From contig NC_133942.1 of NCBI RefSeq assembly GCF_031877795.1, positions 2,728,001-2,792,000 of the forward strand: DNA of 64,000 nucleotides, given 5' to 3'. The first letter of the stretch is position 1, and each line of letters begins with the position of its first letter. Source of the stretch: Strix aluco (Eukaryota > Chordata > Aves > Strigiformes > Strigidae). The translations under genes were made by a program, and so were the position numbers. Positions 1-13,479 of this stretch are shown in pieces. The notes beneath the pieces were generated by a model, which did not search any database, was not told the origin of the DNA, and was given only the letters and a program-made list of their open reading frames with translations.

Positions 1-3000
1 GTGTCGTGCCAACACACCGAGAACGAGCCCGGGCGTGCATCTGGCGCCGCAGGCACAGGCAGGTTTCCCTCTGCCACGTCCAGTAGCTAAGTGCTCACAG
101 ACACACTGGTCAGCACCCTGGTCTGTGCATGGCAAGAGAGGCCCCACAACTGGAGCTAATGTTCTGAAGAAGCAGCCTGTGAGTTTTTGCTGGCCAAACT
201 AAGGAGCAGAAGACAAACAGGAGGATGTAGTTCCTGTGTTGTCAGCTCGGGCAGCATTTGGTGCTTTAATTGAGGCTGCAGCTCCACGAACCCTGTGATT
301 GCTGCCAGTGTTGCCTTTCTTTTTGTAATGCTGAGTTTCTAGCCTTCATGCACAGGAGAATAAAACCTGCCTACGACCTAGTGGCTCGAATGAAGAGACA
401 AAATTCTTCTCTTGGAGAAGCAGGTGAAGGGTTCAATTGCATTTCCCTTGTGTACTTGATGGACGGATTAAACAAAACAACCCATGCTGCAAGGCTGAGA
501 GCCAGGCTGTGGTGGGTCTCTGCGGAGGACTGGCTCTGGTTATCTGCTTTTATGACTTATGGAGAGTCTAGAGCAGCACCACACACATCACGGCAGTTTT
601 TCAGGCTGAGCCCAGGCTGGTTTCTGTTCATAGGTAACTGATTTAGGACAGAACTTTCCACTGAGCCTAAGGCTGCCTACATTTATGCAAGGACAAAGGG
701 GAAAGAAAAACAGAAAAGAAACAGAGCAACATGAGAATTAAAAGCACTGAACTCCAGGCAGCATTGTCTTATGTTATAATTCCATATCAATGCCACCACC
801 TCCAATTTTCAGCATTGTGCTGTAATTTCCCCTAATGCAGAACTAAGTTCTAATCATTTTGCATAATTTAAAATATTGTTTCTTTGGGTGAAAGCAAAAG
901 GTTCTGCAGGGTATATTTAGTTTTGTTTTTCTTTCCTCTCCCCAGAACTTTTTCATTAAAATTATGCCTCTACAGTAGCATCCTTTACTTAAACAAAAAA
1001 GGAGAGGAGGAGCACTACAGGATCAGCTACAATGCTTATTACAGAGGGATAATGTGAGTGGAGCCATTTAGCCAATTTACTTTTTAACTAAAGGTTATAC
1101 TAAATAGTTTCATCGTGATGCACAGGGAGACGCTTGCTGTACCAATCACGTACCTCCCTACCCGCTCTCCCGCAGATGTTGGTGCTGAGGTTTTTTCCAG
1201 TCACTTATCCCGGTTAAGGTAAAGCCCTCTAAGAACAGCCACCCATCATGTCAAGTGAAATGCTCTATTTGAAAAACAGTGGAGTGCTACAATTAAAAAT
1301 AGTGCAATTGCATGCGAGCCTCTGAGAAGTCACCCGTGCCCTGCACTGCAGTCTTCACGTTAGATGCTTTCCCCAGACATGGATGGAAATTTCACAAAAT
1401 TGCCTTCGAGAGGATGCGTGCATGGTGGACTTCACCCCCAAGGAACTCATGATAGCAAAAGATGTGTGATGCTTTGCACTTACACTATCACCTCTCATCA
1501 GAGGATCTTACAGTACTCTGCAAATGCTAACAGAGTGAGCTCCACAGTACTGTGTCTTCAGGAAGTTTTCAATAAATCAACTCCAGCCAATTTTTTAGTG
1601 ACATCTTTAACGCCACTGTGATTTTGTTCCCCCAGGATGTCACTTCATTCTGCTCCAGGAAGGTTGAGGAAGGACGAGACAGACTCCTGCAGATTGCTCA
1701 AGGACTTCCCAGACACTAGGAAAGAAACTTTACCCTACAGTCTTGCATTGCCTCTAATGCAGATGGGATTGAAGGCACCTGGTAAAATCTCAAGCAGGGA
1801 CAGGCCTTATACAACCTGCTGCTTAAAAACAAATTTTACCAGCTGGCCCAGGGATATGCTGGGGCTGCATACTCTGCTCTGAAACCCTGGAAGCACCTCC
1901 CCAGAACTGAGGGTTTCTCAGAGCCGACGTGAATCAGCCCTGGAGGTGAAAGCTGCGTGGTTTGTATCATAGGTCATGACTCCCCATTGCAAAGTGCGGG
2001 AGCTGGGGAACAGCGCTCCTCCCACGGAATGGCAGGCACCCCAACTACCCTTGACTTCCCATACAGCCAGCCTTTCCTCCATCAGGTAGAGGGACCCCCT
2101 TGAACTTACAGCTGGATGCCTAATACTGTCCCTCCCTCATGTTTTTGCATTTTTCCTCATTTTACAAGTTTGGGAACAGCCACAAAAATCATGGAGTCCT
2201 CGAGAATCAGACCTCTCACCTTTTCATCTTTTGAGGTATGATTTCTTCCTTACATCTCCCCAAGAATTTTTTTTTTTTTTACAGTGTAAACAAAATGCTT
2301 AAAAAGGATAAAAATCCCACAGGACTGAACCAAACCAGGGCACCAACCGTCACTGTTTTCATTTTGGCTATGGATAAACTCCAACCTCATTTCTTATCTT
2401 GAAAGTTGCAGTAAGCCACCTTGAAGCCAAACCTTCAACTGGTGTAAGACACTGAAATCAAAGACACTCGGTGGATTTACACCAGCTGAAGTTCTGCTTT
2501 GCTGAAAACCACAACAGACATTAGGTAATTGCATTGAGAAGTGAATCAAAGAAATGCTTTTTTTTTTTCTGACAACTTTAAAATCATGTTTTTCATGTGT
2601 GAAATGAAAGATTTGTATAATTGCTCATCCTTTGAACTCCAGTTTATTAAAACTGTGACATGCACATTAAAATGAGATTATATATAAAGGGAGGAGAAAC
2701 ATGTAGTAATTGCCACAAAATGCAGTGACTTGGGAAGAGAAACAGCATGCGTTTGTTATCAGTGCTAATGAACAGGCTATCCAGAGTTGTGATAAAGTTT
2801 CTCTAAGGGACAAAAGCGAAGAAAGAAATAGAAGTTCTTTAGTGTTTGATTCCTGCACCGTCCCCCTGACAACACCATCTCTGTAAGAGAAGCCAGAGCC
2901 CAGACCTGACCCCTTATCCTTGTGGGTGTTTATTCCAGCTGGTCCATGGTTACGAGACCAGAGTCACATCACAGGCTTCTGCACAGAGCTGAAAGCAGCA

Positions 3001-3994
3001 GGGAACCCATCTAAGAAGCTTCAGTGGCCCTTATACCAATCCAGGAGTAGAAGCACCTTGCCAGGGTGGCCTTCTGACTTCATACGGGAGAGCTTAACCC
3101 CACTGCCACCTTTTTACATTCACCTCTGGTTTTGGAAAAAAAAGCTTCAGGAACAGGGAATGCCTCGGTCACTTGGGTCAGTGAAAGGAGAAGTTACATG
3201 AACCTAGCAGTTACATGAGACCAGATCATTCCTGGCCGCTACACCACAGACTCTGGAGGTAACCTTCACTGCTGAAAACCCCTGGAGCACCGACTGCTGG
3301 GGGAGGTGACAGGGCAGGCTTATTGCCCTGCTGGTACCGTTCTGTCTTCACTCCCCGGTGCCTCTGCTGCTGGCCAGCCGCCAGAGGCAGAATACCAACT
3401 AGAGAGACCTTTGATCTGACCCAGTATTTTGATTTTTGCCCATCTGAGGAGCTAAAAACCACTGTAATTTACAGCTTCGGACAGCCTTCCATGGCTGCAA
3501 TAACTGTACTAGTTTAAATCTATCACATTTATTTTGAATCCAGCTCCAGAATACTTAGGAGTGATATTTGTTGATGCTGTGACTTTACTGTCCTAGCACT
3601 GGAAACTTCTAAGTCAAAATTCCTGTCATCAAAACCAGTGAAAAAATCAGCTTTAAAGTAGTTGAGTGATCACCTTCTTAGAGATGCTGTTTATGTGCTA
3701 AAGGGACTAGTAGAACAAATAAATTGCATCAGTGGTATCCCAAAGATAGGCCAGAAGAAAAGGACATTGAAGGGACTGACAAGCCACCCCTTCCTTCATC
3801 TCACCCACCCCAGGGAGATCTCAGCCTTTCTCCTGTGTACAGAGTAACTAGTGAAATCCGCTCACTGAGGCTTCGAAGTGGCACCATGAAACAACTATTT
3901 AACTCTCCTAAAACCCAGGCAGAGAGCTGCTCTCCAGACAGCCCCACCAGGCACAGGACAGGTCCTCACCAGCACACTCTTTTCTCCAGCCTGC
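1..3994. other. AT-rich intergenic or intronic DNA, no gene recognised
   Basis: Open frames are short, lie on both strands and lack recognisable domains, codon periodicity or paired splice sites. Short homopolymer runs occur (T tract near 2269-2280, T tract near 2560). I see no convincing exon, RNA gene or young repeat before the LTR that starts at 3995. Confidence 0.5.
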
Positions 3995-4394
3995 TGTTGT
4001 GGGTTGAACTCAGCCGGTAGCAAATCGCCACGTGGCCAGTTGTTTACTCCCCCCCACCCCGGTGAAATAGGGGAAGGACAGAAAAAAAAAAATTGTAGGC
4101 TAAATAACAAAAATTTACTTAGCAAAAGAACAACAGTAACGATAGTAGTCCAAACCAGGTAAAGTGCCGCAGTGGCTCACCGAAGGGCGCCCGGTACAGA
4201 GCCCGTCCAGAGCAGCCCGCCCCGCCGATCCGACACCGAACCCACCAGCCAAGCCCGGGAGAGCAGCGCCCCGGGGTGCTGAGCTCTGGGCCACCGGCCA
4301 TGGGATGGGCCAGGGAGCCATCCGCACCCAGCCCTCCTGCTGGGCTCCCTCGCAGCCCACGGAAAGTTAACTCTATCCTGGCCAAACCAGGACA
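3995..4394 (-). mobile_element. Solo LTR of an avian endogenous retrovirus
   Basis: Read on the minus strand the element begins TGTCCTGGTTTGGCCAGG and ends CAACCCACAACA, so it has TG...CA ends and is about 400 bp long. Its ends match the LTR at 53671-54095: TGTCCTGGTTT, ATAGAGTTAA, and a final GCCG/GCCGACTGAGTTCA-type end. The interior is GC-rich, followed by an A-rich stretch (4081-4130) that may hold the polyadenylation region. Flanking pentamers are CCTGC on the left and CCTCC on the right, a 4/5 match consistent with an aged target-site duplication. No gag, pol or env sequence adjoins it, so it is a solo LTR left by LTR-LTR recombination. I assign the family from the recalled 5' LTR motif and the internal match, not from a database search. 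Confidence 0.8.
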
Positions 4395-7273
4395 CCTCCC
4401 CGCAGAACTCTGCTAGCCACTGTTCCCAGCGCTGCCCCAGCCCAGGTAGGGGCTGTCAGCCAGGCACGGAGCGTGAGAGCCAGGGACAGACGGGGGCTGC
4501 CAGCAGCGTCTGAGCCAGCAGAGCCGGGCACAGCGGGAGCTGGGGGGTGGCGAAGGGCAAGGACCACTGCTCCAGGCAGGCACTGCTGCAGCTGCACTGG
4601 AAGTAGCTGTCTGTCTGTCTGTCTGTCTGCAGCCTCAGGGTCCTACAACCCAGCAGTGAGGAGGGATTCCTACCCCTGACTAAATGACAGGTTTCTAGGC
4701 TCCCTTTAGAGGCAATGGAGAGACTGATTCTGTCAGAGGCTGGATCTTGTTTCTCTAAGGAGACCACACTTCTTTTCCCTCATTGCTTTTGGAATCTCCC
4801 CACAGCTCGCTCTGCCTAACACACCCAGAGCCCCCACTGCTGGTGGTGGCAATAAACATTCCAGTCTTTGTACCTTCACTGCTGGCCCTCACACATTATC
4901 CCAATCCCGCATCACCCAGCCACCCAGCTGCTTACCTACTAGCTGGTTAGATGTAAAAAGACAAAAGGAACACTTGGTGTAGGAAAAAGGAAAATTGACA
5001 GGGTTATCTGAGATTTGTCCTCTTTCCTGAAGTAACTGTCACTGTTAAGAACATTTTTTATAACGCTTGTGAAGTATCAGATGGGAACAGTGGTGACTGC
5101 TGCTCAGGATAGAGTCAAATAGATTCAGGCCATTTCTCCTGTCAGACTAATTATTGCTGTAACAGAATGGGATGCAGGGATAAAAAGGAAGAAAGAAAAG
5201 TGGCTAAACTGACAAGTCTTTTCTTTCAGTTCTAAGTCCCTCAAAATCCTAGCTCTCTGGATTTACATGATTTATTAGCAACGTGTCCCACAAAGTGGAA
5301 CAAAAGTATTAACCATTCAGGATAAATCCTCATGCTGAGCTCGTTGTGATGGAGCCCCTGTGCTACCTCTGAGCATCAGCATGGTGACAGGCCACCCAGC
5401 ACACACTGGCAGGAGCTGGGGAGGAAAACCCTCTCCAAGAGACAGAGCAGTTTGCAGCCATTCAGCGTGGGGTATTTCCTCTATGTCCACTGAGACATGT
5501 CTATCTCCTTTCCCAAGGTACAGACTGAGAGAGGCAGAGAGAAGCTACAGGGCTGTTCTGGGATGGCTCTGCAGGGGCAAGGCAAAGTGCTAATGATGGC
5601 AGGGAGGGAGCCAGGGAGGGAGGGAGGTGTGCTAATACACATTAAAATTTCTTTATCCCCACTTTTCTCAGGCCTTACTAACTTACATGCACCCCTGGAA
5701 TACCATGGTCCCATGGAAACTGGAGTATAATGGGATTTAGCCCCAAGTGAATTGTGCTTGTTCCCGTAGGAAGGGGAGGGTGAGATGTGAATCTCAGCTG
5801 TCCACATGCAAGGCCATGCCTGCGCTTGTGGCTCGGGCTGTCTCTGCTCCCAGAGCACTGTGTGATGTCCTGCCAGCACAGCACCTTCCACAGCAGGGCC
5901 CCAGCCTCATGTGGGCCCTTGAGGCCCTATCGGAACATAAATAATAAAGATTGTGCTGCTACAGAAATGTAAAATAGTCACAAAGACATGATTATCCCAT
6001 AAAAAGGAATTGAGACTCAATGAAACGCTGTTTCACAGACCACGAGCTCATCCTTTCCAGTTCCTTCAGAGATAGCAATCCAACTGTGCGGGGTACACAG
6101 CAATACTGCAAAGGCCCGGAGGTGCAAAGTTAATGCTCTCCTGAGCGGAGGCAGAATAGACAAGAGGGGGTGTGGTGGTGCGGGGGGGGAATGTCTGTGT
6201 GTGTAAATGTAAGAGTTCATCCAAAAGGTTTCTGGAACAATAATCCTCCCAACAGTCAAAAAAACGTTTTGCACAAAGATGAGAGCAAGCTGAGAGATGC
6301 AGAGTTCAAACATTGCAGCAGATGGCAAATTAACTGATCAAAGAAGTGTGTGTCCCGCACGTGTGTGTATGTATTTTGTGGGTGTCTCGCCACCCCCCAT
6401 CTCCCATGACACAGATCTTGCTGTGTACATTGTCTTGCCAGCAGGACCCAGCCAAAGACATTTGGTGCCCATGGAAGGTTTCCCATGTAAATACACAGGC
6501 TTTGCTGTTGATTAGTTTTCTTCAAGCAAAATGTGTCAGCCATGGTGGGATGGGGAGTGCACAGGGCTGTTGGTCTGGCTCCCCTGTATCTTGAGCAGCA
6601 GCATATGCCACTTGGGACGGACCTAACTGGGCCTACAGCCTCAAATGTCCTCCAACTCCCAGTAAACTCATCCCCAGTGAGTGGCTGTGTTCAAACAGAC
6701 AGCCCTCGCTTTACATGTTGAAGTATCATTAAGGAAATTGGTCACAGACCTCAGAACTGAACCCGTGGCTAATCTCAAACTGGTCTCCATCGCCAGGCAA
6801 GCTGTCCCTGTAGGGCCAGAATCCCATGCAATGACATGGTGCACAGACATCCTGAGAAGGAAAAAGCAGTGTTTGCCAAAGTAGCACTTTATTTAGCCCT
6901 CCTGCTATCAAAGCCTCAGCTGTACTTGTGTTTAGTTTTTAATTTGTATGCTGACTTTACTACACACTTTGCTCCATGTGTGTATTGGCAAAGCTCCTGC
7001 AATGCAGTTATTAAACTCTGATACATGTGTAGGTGTATAATTGCAGAGAGGATTTTTTTTTAATAATGTATTTTGATCCGTCTACAAATATAGAACATAA
7101 TTATCTGCAATTACCACATGCTTATCTAAATAACTGTGTATTGTTCCCCCTCCCGCTGAAGAACATGAGCTTCCTGTTCATGGCACAGCCACAGTGATGC
7201 TCAGTTCACAGCTGTGTGCTCCACACCACCAGTTACTGAAAGGATGTTTATGCATCGTGTAAGTGGCAAAGTG

Positions 7274-7274
<1 letters not shown>
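4395..7274. other. Gene-poor stretch between solo LTR and AC repeat
   Basis: It contains a short CTGT tetranucleotide run and a GGGA/AGGG-rich stretch near 5599-5630. Open frames at 5481-5891 and 6017-6328 have no recognisable domain and overlap others on the opposite strand. I see no exon I can support. Confidence 0.45.
4607..4630. repeat. (CTGT)6 microsatellite
   Basis: Six perfect CTGT units in tandem, about 210 bp beyond the end of the solo LTR. Confidence 0.9.

Positions 7275-7309
<35 letters not shown>
7275..7309. repeat. (AC)17 dinucleotide microsatellite
   Basis: An uninterrupted AC run of about 35 bp, followed by an imperfect AAACACAG tail. Confidence 0.95.
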
Positions 7310-7315
<6 letters not shown>

Positions 7316-8073
7316 GCTTAAGAAATCATTAAATCTAGAGCAGGGAGAATTATCCTGCAGCAGATGGGTTGTTTAGTTAAGAGGCCAAAACTTGATACTT
7401 AAGGAAATAGCTTAGTTTTCACAGTTACCTTACAAACTTGCTGGGTAACTCAGAGGACTATGCAGATTATCAGTTATCCATTATGGATAACAGAAATACC
7501 TGATCTTTTCTCCCAGATCAGATCCACTGTAGATCAATTGCCAGTTCCAAATTCCTTCAGTTTAACTTCACCCTGTTTTCACTCCCATTACGCTTAAATG
7601 ATCGGCTTTTAGAAAGCAGGATACTTTCCTTATCACGAGTAGTCTAAAGACAACAGTTATCCAGTCCTCGGTATCTTTCTGCTGTTAGGAATGTGGGGGC
7701 AGAAGGGACGATAATACCAGTTTCATAACGAGAGCCACTGACTAATTTCCAGCTGATGTTAACACAGATGAGCTCTGGGGTCACTGAAAGTGCACCTATT
7801 GCATTCTCATAGTGTAAAAGCATGTCTGTGGCATACTACAGCCTGGCTTAAGGGTGGCTGGGGTAGTTTAGGCTCACATCTGACAGTGCTCTCTGTTTCC
7901 TAGGATTCATTCACTCCATTACCTGTCCAGCCCAATGTATCAGAAGTCTGTGTTTATTTTTCTAGTGGACGGGAAGGTGAGGCAGTTCTAGCCCAGCTTT
8001 GGCTGGGTCATGGTGTCAGACTGAAATCTGACAATCTCTTTAAGCTGATCTAATTCTGTACCAAAAGAAAAAA

Positions 8074-8343
8074 CTTTTCTTTTCTTTTCTTTTCTTTTCT
8101 TTTCTTTTCTTTTCTTTTCTTTTCTTTTCTTTTCTTTTCTTTTCTTTTCTTTTCTTTTCTTTTCTTTTCTTTTCTTTTCTTTTCTTTTCTTTTCTTTTCT
8201 TTTCTTTTCTTTTCTTTTCTTTTCTTTTCTTTTCTTTTTTCTTTTCTTTTTTCTTTTTTCTTTTTTCTTTTTTCTTTTTCCTTTTTTCTTTTTTCTTTTT
8301 TCTTTTTTCTTTTTTCTTTTTTCTTTTTTCTTTTCTTCTTTTT
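8074..8343. repeat. (TTTTC)n pentamer array passing into (TTTTTTC)n heptamer array
   Basis: From 8074 to about 8240 the plus strand is an essentially perfect CTTTT pentamer array (roughly 33 units). From about 8240 to 8333 the unit becomes mostly TTTTTTC, ending in degenerate TTTTC/TTC units. The whole tract is about 270 bp of pure pyrimidine on the plus strand and purine on the minus. The Lys/Arg/Glu-rich minus-strand open frame across it is a repeat artefact. Such tracts can form H-DNA and are difficult to assemble. Confidence 0.95.
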
Positions 8344-11300
8344 CAGCTGGCCTGTTCCCTGACTCACAGCCCTGGAGTGCTGGTGTTTAGATCTACACAG
8401 CAGAAAAGCTGGGAGCCCCAGACCCAGGAAAGGGCAGGCAAGACCTATCACTTCTGGGGAATTCAGATCAACTGAATCCCTTGCTAAATCCCTACCTGCC
8501 CTTCAGCACTTGAGAATACAGAGAGGGAGCACTGGTTTAATGGAAGCTCCTCTATGAGACTAGAACTTGGTCTCTACTGCTTGAAACAATACCAGGACAT
8601 TGTCATGCAACTGCATAATTATGGGGGGAAAAAACTACTTCTGTCAGCACCCAAAACCTCCCACAAGTACATACTGGCCACTTAAGACCCAAGGTCACAC
8701 AGAAGGTCAGGGTACAGCCCTGCCATCTCCCACCACCCTCCAGTTCAGAGCATCTCATTGCTCCTTCACTAGTTCAGCAGTGTAGCACAAGGGAAAGCGT
8801 TCCTGGGTTCCTGCCCTTGCCTTGCAATTCTAGACACAGCTCACAATTTCCAAGTAAGAAGTTCCTCCTTCATTCCAGTACCAATCAATCAAAGATACAA
8901 AACCAAAGTCTTTGTATGTATTAGTGTTTCACGAAAGAGCCCTGATCTTTGTTTTGATCCTCTCAAAATACAGTTCAGAGCCAATACAGGCACACATACA
9001 AGTGTATTTGCTGCACCCTGTATCTTTACCCTTCAGCAATTAATGTCATTTACTAATCATATTCCACCAAGCAAAAGAATATGCTTGTTTCAACTGTCTT
9101 ATGAAGTGGCATTTCACAAACAGAAAAGCAGGTGAAAGGGAAGGGAGAATACTCCAAACTATGGCCTAAACTTTTAGAAATCTATTCCTGAGTGGCTTCA
9201 CAATGTGGCATCATTTCTACATTTATCCAACAAGTTCATGAACTCGTCCCTTCACTATGGATTCCAATTCCCATTGGGGTGAAATATTGACAGTCTAGTG
9301 CATTTGAATTACAATGCTATCCAGAGCTGGATTTGAAAGTGATTATTTGAAATATAATTGACCATGACATCCATATGACAACCAGATGTAAGTACCGAAT
9401 GACTAGAGGCGGACTCTGTAGGAGGCCCATCTCTGCATTTGCATTCGTAGGAAAAGAAAGATCATTTTGTCCTTGCAACAATTTGCTGTTCTTTGTTATC
9501 CTTCTAAACATTGCCCCTGTCAAATAATGCATATTCTGTGCATCAGTCTTATATACGTATACATTTTACACTTCATTCTTATTGCTGCTGTTATTTGACA
9601 GAGATTTTCTTCTTCTTTAACCCCTTTGCCCTGAACATGGACTATTAAAAAAAAGGCTTTGTAATTTTCCATGTCTTTTTTTATATAAATTGTTCTGAGA
9701 AGCAAAATTGTTGCTATTATGCCTGAATTTTCTTGCCTTCTTTTTTTTTTTTTTTTTTTTTAAGAAAAAATCTTTAACAATAGCAGTGAGAATGGAGGGA
9801 GGGTGAAATTACATTTCTCTGCAAAGTGGCTTTGGAATTTTAACATGATGATTTTCCAGGAGAAAAGCTTAAGGGATCATATAAAATGAATTTTGCCATC
9901 GTAAGAGATCTGTCTTCAGGTGGGGAAAATATATTCTAATTTCACAGAGGGCTTCAAGGGACTTTGACAGAATTCATTTTGCTGGCAGATATGATCTAGG
10001 TATTAGTAAAGTTTCAGTTCTGATAAACACAGAGCAAATTAGACATCAATTAGCAAAAGCTTTGTTCATCTATGAGATGATTCCAGAGTGACAGTACCTT
10101 GGTAATGAGGCCCTGTGTGACACAAAGGAACTCAAGTTGGCTCTCAAACCCCTGGCAGAGGAACAGGCACACTGCACACCTCGCAAACCTGACTCCAGTC
10201 TTCTGTCCCTCTTTCGCTTCCGAGTGACACTGATGTGCGAAGTGAGATGGGCTCATCTGAGTTCATTCCTCCTGATTGTTTTGTATCACCACGGGGTTGC
10301 AAGCACAAAATCTGACAAGCAAAACCTGCAGTCATTTACCTAAGTCTAGGCGTGATCCTAAGTGGAGAAACAATCCAGTGGTTTCATATTAATCCTGTCA
10401 GTTCAGAATTGATGAACAGTGAGGCGAAGGCCCTCCCAGGGCAAGTTCATAGCTTCGGGAGAGTTACTGCAAGGATAGATGTCCTTTCATCTGACATCAT
10501 AGGAGTGCGTGATTTAATCAAGGGGTGGCAGTTCTGAGTGGTGGTTTGACAGTCAAAGGACCAATCTGACACCAAAGTAGAAAAACCCTGCCAAAAGGCA
10601 TTTGTTGTTCATTATTTTTCTCATAAGCTTGGCCATTTCACTGCTCTGAGTCACCAAGGATGGGAACAAGTGGAAGGACCAAGGTGAGGGTGGGCAAAAC
10701 CTGAAGCTGCATTCAAGGACTACATCTGTAACGCACAGCCTGAGGTTCATAAAACCTGGATTAATGTGGGCTGGGCCAGGCTGGGATCTGTTTGGTATTT
10801 TGTACCACCCAATCCTTTGTCTTGTGAGCAGTGCTGGTCAGAAACATTCCCTTTTATCACCATAAACTACATCTGCTATGGTGAACCTCTGCTGTGATCC
10901 TTTGGATCCTAGCAAGGCTTTGATATGTTCTGCAGCACGTGAGAAGAGCAGAGTGAGGGCATGAGGTAACCAAGTGAGCAGGTCTCCCGAGGTATCACCA
11001 CTGCATTTCCAAAAGAAAGTGGGTATTTCATAATTCAAAATAATACACTTTTCATATTCCCACCCACATTTTTGTTTGTTTGTTTAATTCCTCTTATACC
11101 TATTTTGTTGATTATTCTGAACTGATTTGATTTTGATCCTACTTAGTAAGAAACAATCACACCTGGAAATCTTGAAAGCTGCTGTTACACAGAACTGGCA
11201 CCCATTTGTCATCATGAGTTAAGTGTACTGAAAATGAGATCTGAACTCCGCAAATGGCTCATCGCTTTCCCTTGCCATGCCCCAATCTGCCGATCCAGAC

Positions 11301-13474
11301 ATGCACAGTTTGAGGGTACAAACGAGGGGATCAGTACATTTTCAGCTCTCCTGACACCCATGAAAGCAGTCAGATGCACACATGGAGCTATCAGTAGATG
11401 GTGTGAAGTGAGTAGCCCAGAGGAAGGAATAATTATTTATGAAAAGTCCTGGATTTGTCATGATCCTTGTCTTGTCTCCATCTTATCTTCAGCAACACTG
11501 TCATTGACAAACCATCATTCCAGGAAGCTCCAGCCAGTCTTTGAATTTGTTTGGTGGCAGCAGTAAATTTGAGGTCTTCAGGTCTCTCCAAATACCTGAT
11601 TCTGTCAGTCCAGAGGGCTGAGGAGGTTTATTGAACAAGCTGTCCTTAATATCAATGGTTTATTTCTCGCTTTCTTACTAATACTCCCTCCTCCCTTTTT
11701 TGAAATTCTCTTTAGTCATTTAAAACTCAGGACCATTTTTCTCTTCTTATTGGGTTATTCACTTTAACCTTTCAGTGTACTTCTGTGAAGCAGGTCATAA
11801 CTTATCAAAGCTTTATAGCTCCTCTCTCTGAAGCCGTGCTTGTATTTACGAGTGGGTCAAAAATGACAGCTTAAAATGCTGTTCTTCTTAGCTGACTAAC
11901 CAGTCTGGAGAACCTGACAGCCACCATGATTTGCTGGAAGCTGTGGTGAAATTCAGGCTGAGGTATCCCGATCTGACAGGGAGGACAGCACATCCAAGAG
12001 ATGTACCAGGGCACCAGACCCCACAAAGAGGGACTAAGGGGACCTGCTCATGAGGAAACAGATGTTAAGTGGGAAGCAACCCAACACAGTTTTCTTCATG
12101 GTATCACAGAATATCCATTACAAAGTCTGTAGTTTAGAGTAGGACTAAGGAGAAGTCCCAGAAACTTTCACTGGACATGATTCCCTTATGTTTTCTATTT
12201 AGAAGATTTAAGTCAAACTTTACTTGAGCTACAAGATTTTGCCAAATGGAAGCTCCCAGAGAGGGGAGTTACAGCTCCAACTGTTTCAGATCATTTTCCT
12301 AACATGTTGGTATAGCTGAGGGGCCAGTCCTAGATACTTTGGGAAAGGAAGAGAAAACGATAGGTTTCCAGTAACTAGAGAAATTCAGACAATGCATAGT
12401 GAAGATCAGTTCTCAGCATAAGATGGACAGGAAAAAAAGGGCTATTGCAGCCTAATAGCAAACACACAGCACAGTAGTGGTGTGGTCCCCATGAGTGTGC
12501 CATCAGCTGAAGGACAAGAGGTTTAGTCTCATCTTCTCATATGTGCACACATAATTCATACACTAATTGCTGCCTATTGTCTCAGCACATGGTCTCATTG
12601 TCCCCAGAGCACCAATGTCCAGGCTGCAGCTCCCTCCCACTCACAGCACATCCTTTATTCTGTGCAGAGCTCCGTGCTCCGCTATGCAAACCGAGTCCAC
12701 GGCTAGGATGTGTCAGGTGTTAGAATGCATTTGGATGGGGTTGTCTCTACACGACAATTCATAATTGAGTTTGGCCATTTGGGTTTATTTCAGCTCTACT
12801 TGGCAGTTTTGTTACTCTTCTAAGTGTCCTCAGGTCCAATGGTCCAATGTAGATTTAAATGAAAAAGATTTACATTATCGGAGTCCTACAGATCAATCAA
12901 TTTTTCTCCATGGTGATTTCTGGCTCTTCTGTAGCTATACCTGTCTGACAAAGACCGCGGGGTTAACTACATATTTTTACAAGATTACGTCCTTCTCTTG
13001 GTGGAGTGGTCTCAACCATCCTCTGGTTCAGAGCACAAATCATTCTTTTCAGCTTGTCATTTTTTAGCTTGATGAATAAAGAGTTTTGATAGCCCCTGCA
13101 AACTTGCCATTACAGTAGGCTGCCCATGAATCTATTCAATGGCTCTGTGCATCTAGTGAATTTTGCTGACATTTTTCCCCCTCTTGCTTTAGATGATTGA
13201 CACTGCAGTGATGCATTTTGGAAATGCACACAAGTGGAGCTGATTTTCAGACTTGACCGGAAAATTTACATTCTTAAAGTTGGATTTTTTTGTTTTATTT
13301 TATTTTTTAATATCTCATAACTAACATGGAAAATTTCCTCTGAAGAGCTTTGATTTGGAAGATAGATTAAATAAGAAGAGACACCTACAAAACACTGCAA
13401 GAATAGCCTCCATAGATGAGTTGTTGAATGAAGAATAAGAAAAGGTCAGATTAATGCTGGGCTCTTGTTTTGCT
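8344..13474. other. AT-rich stretch without recognised genes
   Basis: It holds a T homopolymer at about 9741-9761 and one weak MIR-like patch. Open frames such as 11234-11566 and 12765-13067 show no domain or splice structure I can support. Confidence 0.45.
8685..8740 (+). repeat. Weak MIR-like SINE patch
   Basis: The segment contains CCCAAGGTCACACAGAAGGT, which resembles the 'CCCAAGGTCACACAGCTAG' part of MIR. Similarity outside this core is poor. Confidence 0.35.
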
Positions 13475-13479
13475 GATTA

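Noticed and set aside
7275-8343. Possible CRISPR-like or tandem regulatory array
   Set aside because: These are ordinary microsatellites without spacers; CRISPR arrays do not occur in vertebrate nuclear DNA.
8050-8451. 133-codon Lys/Arg/Glu-rich minus-strand frame
   Set aside because: It is the (AAAAG)n microsatellite translated; the flanks contain no exon signals.
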